A DNA stretch of 37,081 bases, from IMG/VR virus record IMGVR_UViG_3300017783_000077, positions 1-37,081 of that record. One strand, 5' to 3'. This document shows, one piece after another, positions 31,402 to 37,081 of this stretch (position 1 is the first letter of the stretch; the number at the start of each line of letters is the position of its first letter). This stretch comes from a virus. The notes beneath the pieces are model-generated. The model was not told the origin of the DNA, did not search any database, and saw only the letters and a list, made by a program, of their open reading frames with translations. A program made the position numbers and the translations under genes.

Positions 31402-32415
31402 TTGTCCAACTCAATCTATAGATATCCTTTAAATCCTCCTGTGTCCGACAAAGGAAATGCTGGTGACTTGGAGTCTCCAACAGAGTTTATTGACTATCTT
31501 GCCATGAGAAGATATGCTATCAATTATAATGATAGCGATTCAAACTATTATGGATTGAATCTTCCAGGCAATAAAGTTAGTAAAATTCACAGAAATGAGA
31601 GGGTTTACTTAGCAATACCAAATCAGATTCAAACTCAATATCAACCAAACTACAGACAAGTAGATATTGGTGTTGCTGGAGTTGCAGCAGCAGGGTTAAT
31701 GAATAGTGGTGGTAATATGGATCAAATAGTTGAAACTATTCAAGGTGCAGCAGCTGCTGCTTTACCTGAGTTTGCTTCTGCAGCAATTGCAAGTTCAGCA
31801 TCAAATATAAATCAGATGTTGGGTCTTGCAGGTAATATTGATGCTAATGCTTTACAGGCATTGACAAAAGGAAAGGTGTTTAATCCATTTACTGAGCAAT
31901 TGTTTAGTAATATGTCCTTCCGAACTCATAACTTCTCATTCAAGTTTTTTGCTCGTAGTGGAAGAGAAGCACAAGAAATTTTTAAAATTATAAACTATAT
32001 CAAATTTGGTTCTGTTCCTATCATTGGTGGAGCAGATGCTGACGAATTCCTAACTGATAGTAGTAATGGAGATAGTAGTGAAAACAATCAAAACTTTGAA
32101 AATCTCTTCGCGACTGATGGTGCCCGAAGAGCTCGTTCTGCACGGTATTTTGAAGTTCCTGACAAGTTTGAACTTTCTTATAGACGACTTAATGCAAAAG
32201 GTGACTACGATACGGGTGGATACCCATTACACCATAGAATCAAGGATTCTGTATGTGCAGGCATTCAAGTAAATTATACTCCCGATGGTTCATATAATTC
32301 TTTCCGTCATTTATTGAGTGGGCAACCTCAAATCATGGTTCCCTCTGTTGCCGTCAATTTGACATTCATCGAAACTTCAATCATCACTCAAAAAGATATT
32401 TCAGTAGGATACTAA
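31402..32415 (+). CDS. gp48: baseplate tail tube cap gp48-like (337 aa)
   Basis: A T4 gp48-type protein: SIYRYPLNPPVSDKGNAGDL, the segment HRNERVYLAIPNQIQTQYQP, an Ala-rich helical middle (VAGVAAAGLMNSGGN), then GKVFNPFTEQLFSNMSFRTH and FKFFARSGREAQEIFKIINY typical of the tube-cap fold. The start is TTG 31402 with GGTAG about 8 bases upstream; no ATG or GTG lies earlier, and the first internal ATG would delete 34 conserved-looking residues. It caps the baseplate with gp54 so the tube can polymerise. Its stop overlaps gp53 as TAATG. Confidence 0.85.
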   Translation: MSNSIYRYPLNPPVSDKGNAGDLESPTEFIDYLAMRRYAINYNDSDSNYYGLNLPGNKVSKIHRNERVYLAIPNQIQTQYQPNYRQVDIGVAGVAAAGLMNSGGNMDQIVETIQGAAAAALPEFASAAIASSASNINQMLGLAGNIDANALQALTKGKVFNPFTEQLFSNMSFRTHNFSFKFFARSGREAQEIFKIINYIKFGSVPIIGGADADEFLTDSSNGDSSENNQNFENLFATDGARRARSARYFEVPDKFELSYRRLNAKGDYDTGGYPLHHRIKDSVCAGIQVNYTPDGSYNSFRHLLSGQPQIMVPSVAVNLTFIETSIITQKDISVGY

Positions 32416-33365
32416 TGGGTTACTTTAATCGCTTACCAGATACTTATATCGCTGAGGGCACATCAACGGATGAGGATTATAAGTATCGCTTAGTTAAAAA
32501 TATATTCCGAAGAGCAGTTACCATTCCAAATTTGAATGATTATATTACTCTTTTTGAAACTTACTCACTACGTGATGGCGAAACGCCTCCAACAGTAGCA
32601 TATAGACTATTGGGTGACGCAGAATTAGATTGGGTTGTGTTGTTAGTAAATAATATTATTGATGTATATGAAGAGTGGCCAAGGAGTCAAGCAGAATTAC
32701 TAACTACAGTTCAACAGAAATATGGTGAGTCTGATGCAGTACATCATTGGGAAACTAATGAAGTATTATATAATGGCATTGTTTTTGTTAAGGAAGGAAC
32801 AGAAGTAAACGAATCTTTTAGAGTGGTCTTTCCTGATGGAACGACGAAAACAAAAGAAGAGTCAATATATCCAGTAACTAATTATGAACATGAAGATTAT
32901 TTGAATGAAGTTAAACGTCAGATTCTAATACCAAATGCAGAGATTGCTGATTTGATTGTTGAAGAATTTGACGAGATAGTTCAATATCAACCACACTCAG
33001 AGTTGGATGATAATAATGTAAAGCAGACAAAACTGAGTATTGCTCAAAAATTCATCAACAGAAAGAGTTCTGCTACTGGTAGTGCAACTAGAACTACGGG
33101 TGTTGCACCAGTAGTTAATACCTTTGACTTTGGTTCTACATTTGGTGCTTCAGTTATCAGTACTGGGTCAACAGGTGCTGTTGTTGCAACAACATCAGCA
33201 ACTACTACAATTGCAGGTGTTCAGACTGTGAATCCTTCACCAAGTCCAACACCATCACCTACCCCAAGTCCTACACCTTCTCCAACTCCAAGTCCTACAC
33301 CGTCGCCTACACCTAGTCCTACACCTTCTCCAAGTCCTTCACCAGGTTACGGCGGTGGATACTGA
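32415..33365 (+). CDS. gp53: baseplate wedge gp53-like with Ser/Thr-Pro tail (316 aa)
   Basis: The N-terminal 200 residues match gp53: MGYFNRLPDTYIAEGTSTDE, then RAVTIPNLNDYITLFETYSL, PPTVAYRLLGDAELDWVVLL and NNIIDVYEEWPRSQ. T4 gp53 is about 196 residues; this one adds about 110. The extension has a Thr/Val-rich spacer (residues 220-272) and then a 37-residue run alternating Pro with Ser or Thr, ending GYGGGY. The tail is unusual and probably exposed. gp53 joins wedges to the hub. It overlaps the next gene by 11 bases. Confidence 0.85.
   Translation: MGYFNRLPDTYIAEGTSTDEDYKYRLVKNIFRRAVTIPNLNDYITLFETYSLRDGETPPTVAYRLLGDAELDWVVLLVNNIIDVYEEWPRSQAELLTTVQQKYGESDAVHHWETNEVLYNGIVFVKEGTEVNESFRVVFPDGTTKTKEESIYPVTNYEHEDYLNEVKRQILIPNAEIADLIVEEFDEIVQYQPHSELDDNNVKQTKLSIAQKFINRKSSATGSATRTTGVAPVVNTFDFGSTFGASVISTGSTGAVVATTSATTTIAGVQTVNPSPSPTPSPTPSPTPSPTPSPTPSPTPSPTPSPSPSPGYGGGY
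33234..33344 (+). repeat. (Ser/Thr-Pro) tandem repeat in gp53
   Basis: A 37-residue strictly alternating Pro-Ser/Pro-Thr run (19 Pro, 18 Ser/Thr), encoded by 111 bases. Codons vary (CCT, CCA, CCC, CCG; TCA, TCT, TCG, AGT; ACA, ACC, ACT), so the protein pattern is kept while the DNA has diverged. It is mostly PSPT units. Confidence 0.9.
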
Positions 33366-33546
33366 TTCTAACGAAGATTATATAACTATAGACATAACAA
33401 AAAACGGACTTGCACTTATGTACAGGTCCGTCTGTTTTCATTTGGAAAAATGGCCTGGTGGCGATTCTTATGAGCAACAAGGACTCATGTTAATGAAAGA
33501 CAACTTATTTCGTCTTATGTTAGAGAGTCAATTTAGAAAACCCTAG
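33355..33546 (+). CDS. small conserved-type hypothetical protein (63 aa)
   Basis: Reads MDTDSNEDYITIDITKNGLA, then LMYRSVCFHLEKWPGGDSYE and a C-terminal helix (MKDNLFRLMLESQFRKP). It resembles a small cyanophage protein of unknown function. The start is GTG 33355, inside the last codons of gp53 (11-base overlap). It is the last gene of the plus-strand gp48-gp53 operon, followed by a hairpin terminator candidate at 33562-33579. Confidence 0.6.
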   Translation: MDTDSNEDYITIDITKNGLALMYRSVCFHLEKWPGGDSYEQQGLMLMKDNLFRLMLESQFRKP

Positions 33547-33561
33547 AGACCGAAAAATTGG

Positions 33562-33579
33562 CGGGGATTTTTTCCCCCG
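33562..33579. terminator. bidirectional hairpin terminator candidate
   Basis: CGGGG (33562-33566) pairs with CCCCG (33575-33579) around a T-rich loop. It is followed by TTT on the plus strand and by CCAATTTTT on the minus strand. It lies between the convergent ends of the gp48-gp53 operon (33546) and the gp32 operon (33613). The stem is only 5 bp. Confidence 0.5.
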
Positions 33580-33612
33580 TTTCAGGGAATTAAAAGTCGA
33601 ATTTCGTTTTGG

Positions 33613-33897
33613 TCAATGTATTTCAATGTTTAGGAAGGGAACTCTTGGGTGTCGGTGATACCTATACTCATGATGTCCCCTGTGATGATTGCCATGCTTT
33701 CTATGAGGATGGTAATGATATGAACCATCTCCATGCCAATGATAGTGGCGATGCCTCGGAGGGTGATGGTAATGCTTTTCAATATACACATCACGATATG
33801 CTCTTCGATTTGACCTATCACCAATGCTTTCATGATGCGCTAGTGCGGGTGAAGCACTAGCGATGAGCATTAGAGTAGAAAGTATAGCAACTTTCAT
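33613..33897 (-). CDS. secreted histidine-rich protein (94 aa)
   Basis: The start MKVAILSTLMLIASASPALA is a clear signal peptide with an A-L-A cleavage site. The mature 74 residues contain 20 His in clusters (HYHHPPRHRHYHWHGDGSYH and onward) plus many Arg and Tyr, and no Cys. Such composition suggests binding of metal (Ni, Cu, Zn, Co) or polyanions outside the inner membrane. The ATG at 33897 overlaps the gp32 stop (TGATG), so it is translated with gp32. A longer frame begins with TTG at 33900 but is not needed. Role unknown. Confidence 0.65.
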   Translation of the reverse strand: MKVAILSTLMLIASASPALAHHESIGDRSNRRAYRDVYIEKHYHHPPRHRHYHWHGDGSYHYHPHRKHGNHHRGHHEYRYHRHPRVPFLNIEIH

Positions 33898-34826
33898 CAA
33901 TCATCCTCAGCAAGTTTAGCGAAGAAAGACAGTGTGTCTTCTTCATCCTCTACAGGAGATGATGCGACTGCTTTTTGACGGAAGTCAGAAACTTCTGCAC
34001 CCCAGTTTTCTACTGGTTCGGGTTTAACAAACACTTCCTCTTCATCCTCACGAATGACAGGAGCAGATGCATTAGAAGCCTTACCAAGAACCAAATTCAA
34101 ACGTGCTGTAAGTTGCTCGTAGGACTTAAAGTTCTTAGCATCTTCAAACTCAGCGAGAGAATATCCTTCGTTCCAGATACCTTCCAGTTTGTCATCATCA
34201 AAGTTACCAAGAGTGCTAGGTGCAGCAAACTCAGACTTGTCATAGTTCCAGTAACCTTCGACCTTACGAATCTTCAGTTTGAAGTCAGCACCTTTCCAGA
34301 AGTTGAAAGGATCGAGAGGAGACTCGTCTGCAAATGCAGGTTGCATTGCTTCAGTCAGTTTGTCAAAGATTTTCTTACCAAATCGATAGAGGAAAACACG
34401 ACCTTCGTTCTCAGGGTGAGCAGGATCGCTCACGACATAGATGTTAGAGTAGTAAGAGAGTTTACGTTTCTGAGCACGAGCGATCTCTTTATCGCTATCA
34501 CGACCACTGTTCCACAGTTGGCGATTCATTTCACCGACAGGATCATCCTTACCAAGAGTGGTGAGTGAGTTCTCGATGTACCATTGTCCACCAGGACCTT
34601 TGAATGCGTGACTCCAGACCTTTGCCCAAGGCATCTCTTCTCCATCAGGAGCAGGCAGGAATCGGATAACAGCATAACCATTGCCAGACTTATCCATCTC
34701 TGGTTTCCAGAAACGTTCGTCAGCAGAAGAACCAGCAGCAGGCTGATTCAGTTTGTCAATCTCTCGTGTCAGTTTAGCGAAGGTGTCACCCTTGCTTGAC
34801 GCTTTCTTGAGACTTGCAAAAGACAT
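33897..34826 (-). CDS. gp32: single-stranded DNA binding protein gp32 (309 aa)
   Basis: T4-type gp32: NGYAVIRFLPAPDGEEMPWA, a WYIENSLTTLGKDDPVGE segment, and the conserved block KLSYYSNIYVVSDPAHPENE with GRVFLYRFGKKIFDKL. The acidic C-terminus (PVEDEEDTLSFFAKLAEDD) fits the T4 protein-interaction tail. T4 gp32 binds zinc through His64 and three cysteines; this protein has no cysteine at all, so the zinc site is lost. It coats ssDNA and recruits gp59 and the polymerase. A 50-base leader with GGAG before the ATG and its own promoter lie upstream. Confidence 0.95.
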   Translation of the reverse strand: MSFASLKKASSKGDTFAKLTREIDKLNQPAAGSSADERFWKPEMDKSGNGYAVIRFLPAPDGEEMPWAKVWSHAFKGPGGQWYIENSLTTLGKDDPVGEMNRQLWNSGRDSDKEIARAQKRKLSYYSNIYVVSDPAHPENEGRVFLYRFGKKIFDKLTEAMQPAFADESPLDPFNFWKGADFKLKIRKVEGYWNYDKSEFAAPSTLGNFDDDKLEGIWNEGYSLAEFEDAKNFKSYEQLTARLNLVLGKASNASAPVIREDEEEVFVKPEPVENWGAEVSDFRQKAVASSPVEDEEDTLSFFAKLAEDD

Positions 34827-34877
34827 TTAGTATTCTCCGTATTGAGTGTGTGTAGTTGGATTGTTTGCTACCCTGTA

Positions 34878-34906
34878 AGGATAGCATAGTATTTAGTCCC
34901 CGTCAA
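34878..34906 (-). promoter_or_regulatory. gp32 promoter: sigma70-like plus late element
   Basis: TTGACG (34906-34901) and TATCCT (34883-34878) on the minus strand are 17 bases apart. CTAAATAC (34896-34889), a late-type element, lies in the spacer. gp32 may thus be read both early/middle and late. Confidence 0.5.
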
Positions 34907-35225
34907 CCTCCTGTTGTGCCGCTTGTTCGAGTGTCTGAATCATCGCGTCCATACACTCCAAGAGGTTTGCGTATCCGAAAGCATTTGCCAAGGCATTGAT
35001 TCTAGTTTTCATGTCAGATGCCTCAGCATCTTCAGCAGAAGATAAAGACAATCGACCATAGAATGTTTTCTGCTTATCGATTAGATTTTTACATTGCTCG
35101 ATATGATCAAGTCTTTCTTCCTTGTTCATTGCATTCAGTCTACTAGTGACTCCTGCAATCTGTTGATAGGTTTTAAAAATATCTTGTAAGTTATCTTGTA
35201 CCTGTTCTGATTTAAAAAAACTCAT
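34893..35225 (-). CDS. DUF1825-family protein (110 aa)
   Basis: Begins MSFFKSEQVQDNLQDIFKTY, followed by MNKEERLDHIEQCKNLIDKQ and KTFYGRLSLSSAEDAEASDM. This is the DUF1825 pattern shared by cyanobacteria and cyanophages: an N-terminal FF-S motif and amphipathic helices throughout. The function is unknown. It lies between gp59 and gp32, overlapping gp59 by ATGA, so it probably acts with the replication set. A host-derived origin is likely because the family is otherwise cyanobacterial. Confidence 0.75.
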   Translation of the reverse strand: MSFFKSEQVQDNLQDIFKTYQQIAGVTSRLNAMNKEERLDHIEQCKNLIDKQKTFYGRLSLSSAEDAEASDMKTRINALANAFGYANLLECMDAMIQTLEQAAQQEVDGD

Positions 35226-35821
35226 AGTTTTGTCCTTATGACTGTTAATATTTCCCCTTTATACTTGACACAATCAACTTTTAAAAATGGTTGGTACTTA
35301 AGTACTCTCCTTCGTATGTCTTTCCAGATGGGGTCTTTTAAATGCTTATCAAATTGATTGATATACCCCAAACAGGTTTCAAATATAACTAGGGTTTCTA
35401 ATTTTATCTCTCCCGAAAGATAGTACTTCAAGAGAGATGGATGTTGTCCTTCTCGAACTTTAAAAATTTTATCAAACTTATCTTGATAGGGAGATTCATA
35501 ATCTTCTAACAAAAGATGCACATCCTGTCTAAATTTATAACAGAATGACTCTTGATTTACTTTCCACCTCTCATAATTATCAATGGAGAATGATTGGATG
35601 TATCCTTTAGGGTCATGCATAAAATTTGCGACAAAGTAATCTTGGATAACATGATCCTCATACTTTGTCGCAAGTTTCTTGAAGAAATATCGGTCGCGAC
35701 GTTCTTCAAATGATTTTTCTGAGGCAGAAACTTTGCCTCTGTATTTTACATAATCATAAGAGTCTTTAGTGAAGTGCATCTTCAATGCAAGATACATTTT
35801 ATACACTTCAAGTCCTGTCAC
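35222..35821 (-). CDS. gp59: DNA helicase loader gp59 (199 aa)
   Basis: Follows T4 gp59: TGLEVYKMYLALKMHFTKDS, YDYVKYRGKVSASEKSFEER, RDRYFFKKLATKY, then LKYYLSGEIKLETLVIFETC and YINQFDKHLKDPIWKD. Length is close to T4's 217. It loads the gp41 helicase on gp32-coated forks. The start is GTG 35821, which overlaps the gp33 stop (GTGA); the next in-frame ATG would cost the first nine residues that align with T4. It contains the two-domain helical layout expected. Confidence 0.9.
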   Translation of the reverse strand: MTGLEVYKMYLALKMHFTKDSYDYVKYRGKVSASEKSFEERRDRYFFKKLATKYEDHVIQDYFVANFMHDPKGYIQSFSIDNYERWKVNQESFCYKFRQDVHLLLEDYESPYQDKFDKIFKVREGQHPSLLKYYLSGEIKLETLVIFETCLGYINQFDKHLKDPIWKDIRRRVLKYQPFLKVDCVKYKGEILTVIRTKL

Positions 35822-36069
35822 AGTGGCAATACTCCTTTGGATGTTTTCTTCATGTAGTTTAACGTTTCTGCTTCATGCCGCAGACGTTCTTTAAGTGGTT
35901 TTGAAATTAACTTTGAGATAGTTTCCAATTCAATCTCATTCTCTTGACAGTATGTTAATACTGCTTCGATGTATGAAATCAAACCTCCACTTGTTTTCAC
36001 TAGAGTTTCAATCTCTTGTGAAAACTTTGTAGGAGTTAGAAATTTTTCCTCTGGTTTTTGTTCAGGCAT
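35818..36069 (-). CDS. gp33: late transcription coactivator gp33 (83 aa)
   Basis: The core FLTPTKFSQEIETLVKTSGG, ISYIEAVLTYCQENEIELET, then ISKPLKERLRHEAETLNYMK matches gp33, the RNA polymerase flap-binding coactivator that links gp55 and the gp45 clamp at TATAAATA promoters. A longer frame opens at 36186, but its first 39 codons lie in the exonuclease gene in another frame. ATG 36069 (MPEQKPEEK) gives the normal gp33 length. It overlaps the exonuclease by 8 bases and gp59 by 4. Its presence fits the late promoters found in this window. Confidence 0.85.
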   Translation of the reverse strand: MPEQKPEEKFLTPTKFSQEIETLVKTSGGLISYIEAVLTYCQENEIELETISKLISKPLKERLRHEAETLNYMKKTSKGVLPL

Positions 36070-36745
36070 TTGTGTGTCCCCTAACAAATTCTTCAATATA
36101 GGATTTGAGTAAGTGTAGATAGTCATCAAGATTGTACTTCTGAAATACTTGAATAGTTCCCTCTTCAGTGGCGATAAGTGTGACAATTTTTTTTACCTCA
36201 ATACCTGAACGTTCGAGGAACATTGCTGCGTATGCAGTCTCTTGAACAAAATAGTTCTCGATGTATTCCTCTTTTTTTTCTTTAGTTGAAGTTTTGAAAT
36301 CGATTACTGCTAATTCACCGTCGAACTCAGCAATGCAGTCAACACGACCAGCAAGACCAAGATAATGTGAATACAAAAAGGTTTCTAGACAATGGATGTT
36401 GTTGATACGGTTCAGCTCCGACTTTGCTGACTGAAACATTCTAACAGATAATGGGTTATTTTCCAAGTACCTATCAAGATCTAGTTGTCCTTTGATATAA
36501 TCTTCGGTTATTGCGTGGAAAGCAGTACCTCTTTGAGTTGCTCTAGCAGTAATTCGATTCGCCTCGTTTTCACCAATTTTATTACGCCACTTTTTAAAGA
36601 AGGCTGCACTCTTGAAGGATGTGATTGAGGTTACACTCGGATAGTATTTATCTGCTCCAGGAATTGGATAAAATCTAGTACCATCTCTTGTCACAGGTTC
36701 AACCTCAACATGTTCGCTGAGATTTACATCAATAAAATTAAACAT
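36062..36745 (-). CDS. PD-(D/E)XK exonuclease, RecB/Cas4-like (227 aa)
   Basis: Shows the RecB-family nuclease motifs in order: QRGTAFHAITEDY (motif I), E121 in CLETFLYS, GRVDCIAEFDGELAVIDFKT with D136, D149 and K151, then QETAYAAMF (Q168, Y172). These make up the metal site and the QxxxY motif. Cyanophages commonly carry such a gene near gp33/gp59. It may act in host DNA breakdown or recombination. There are no Cas4-type Fe-S cysteines. ATG 36745 overlaps the PhoH stop (TAATG). Confidence 0.85.
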   Translation of the reverse strand: MFNFIDVNLSEHVEVEPVTRDGTRFYPIPGADKYYPSVTSITSFKSAAFFKKWRNKIGENEANRITARATQRGTAFHAITEDYIKGQLDLDRYLENNPLSVRMFQSAKSELNRINNIHCLETFLYSHYLGLAGRVDCIAEFDGELAVIDFKTSTKEKKEEYIENYFVQETAYAAMFLERSGIEVKKIVTLIATEEGTIQVFQKYNLDDYLHLLKSYIEEFVRGHTNA

Positions 36746-37081
36746 TAAAAACCAAGATTGTGTTTAGTGAGAAGGTATGCTTTAACTAATCCAGAACGAA
36801 CGATATCATCAATACCAAACTCAACGCAAGTAAACTCACGCATCTGCTGAAGGATTTGAATAAAATCAGACACTCCATTCTTTTCATTACTCTTAACTAA
36901 ATCCGATTGTGTAATGTCACCACAGAACATAATCTTAGAGTCCTCACCAATGCGAGTAATCATAGAATCTAATTCATGAAAGTTAAGATTCGAGAACTCA
37001 TCGACAATAACAATGGCATTGTCAAGAGTAACTCCACGGATAAAAGAAGTAGACCAAAATGAAATAGTCTCTTGCGCTCGG
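36745..37081 (-). CDS. phoH: PhoH-like ATPase, 5' end outside window
   Basis: The frame is open to the right edge. The visible C-terminal part reads FIRGVTLDNAIVIVDEFSNL (Walker B, VIVDE), then MITRIGEDSKIMFCGDITQS with DLV, which is the PhoH signature (GD-x-x-Q-x-D). PhoH is a P-loop NTPase common in marine phages, often within the Pho regulon of hosts; its phage role is unclear. Walker A lies outside the window. A shorter frame starting at ATG 36963 is only the tail of this gene. Confidence 0.85.
   Translation of the reverse strand, partial: RAQETISFWSTSFIRGVTLDNAIVIVDEFSNLNFHELDSMITRIGEDSKIMFCGDITQSDLVKSNEKNGVSDFIQILQQMREFTCVEFGIDDIVRSGLVKAYLLTKHNLGF

Noticed and set aside
33234-33344. 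CRISPR-like array in the repeated region
   Set aside because: The units are six-base-periodic coding repeats in frame with gp53, without spacers. No CRISPR array was seen anywhere in the window.
33609-33860. Plus-strand 83-codon frame opposite the His-rich gene
   Set aside because: An antisense shadow of CAC/CAT-rich coding; the minus frame has a signal peptide and is coupled to gp32.
36070-36186. Extended gp33 start at 36186
   Set aside because: The extra 39 codons lie in the exonuclease gene in a different frame, and the shorter form has the normal gp33 length.

Overview
This window looks like part of the genome of a T4-like cyanomyovirus, a contractile-tailed phage of marine Synechococcus or Prochlorococcus. 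The T4 core proteins gp32, gp59, gp33, gp4, gp48, gp53, gp54, gp26, gp51, gp27 and gp5 can be recognised from their translations. They lie next to cyanophage-typical genes: CP12, a CpeT/CpcT-type phycobiliprotein lyase, PhoH, a DUF1825 protein and many 2-oxoglutarate/Fe(II) oxygenases. Late promoters match the T4 late element (TATAAATA and variants). Early-type promoters are sigma70-like with 17-base spacers. Packing is extreme: most neighbours touch through TAATG, TGATG or ATGA overlaps, and no stretch over 300 bases lacks a gene.

Layout. (1) 1-868, minus: small conserved-type hypothetical genes behind a sigma70-like promoter. (2) 935-4758: a divergent island. Two oxygenases run leftward from a near-consensus sigma70 promoter. 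On the plus strand are three more oxygenase-like genes, one unknown gene and one HD-like (DUF6817-type) gene. (3) 4743-14391, minus: late tail-fibre/virion module, including a glycine-rich adhesin-like protein and a 1348-residue beta-helix-like protein. (4) 14419-16301, minus: one small gene and three more oxygenase-like genes. (5) 16304-18998, minus: tRNA-Asn, tRNA-Thr and tRNA-Leu interlocked with small genes, a secreted HEXXH protein and a Phd/YefM-like protein, behind a strong sigma70-like promoter at 19020-19048. (6) 19045-31363, minus: baseplate hub and tail genes (gp5, gp27, two large paralogous structural proteins, gp51, gp26, gp54, gp4), with tRNA-Val, cpeT and cp12 inserted between gp5 and gp27. 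(7) 31402-33546, plus: gp48, gp53 and a small gene, read from a late promoter that overlaps the gp4 start. (8) 33613-37081, minus: replication/late-transcription block PhoH (partial) - PD-(D/E)XK exonuclease - gp33 - gp59 - DUF1825 - gp32 - secreted histidine-rich protein.

How the genes fit together: block 8 supplies replication and late-transcription functions, and blocks 3, 6 and 7 build the baseplate, tail tube start and fibres. CP12 and CpeT would act on host carbon fixation and light harvesting. The most unusual content is eight oxygenase-like genes on both sides of the tail-fibre module, a tail protein carrying two peptidoglycan-hydrolase domains while gp5 has no lysozyme domain, a gp53 with a long Ser/Thr-Pro tail, and tRNA genes whose bases double as stop codons and a ribosome binding site. 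All identifications come from reading sequence motifs; no database search was run.
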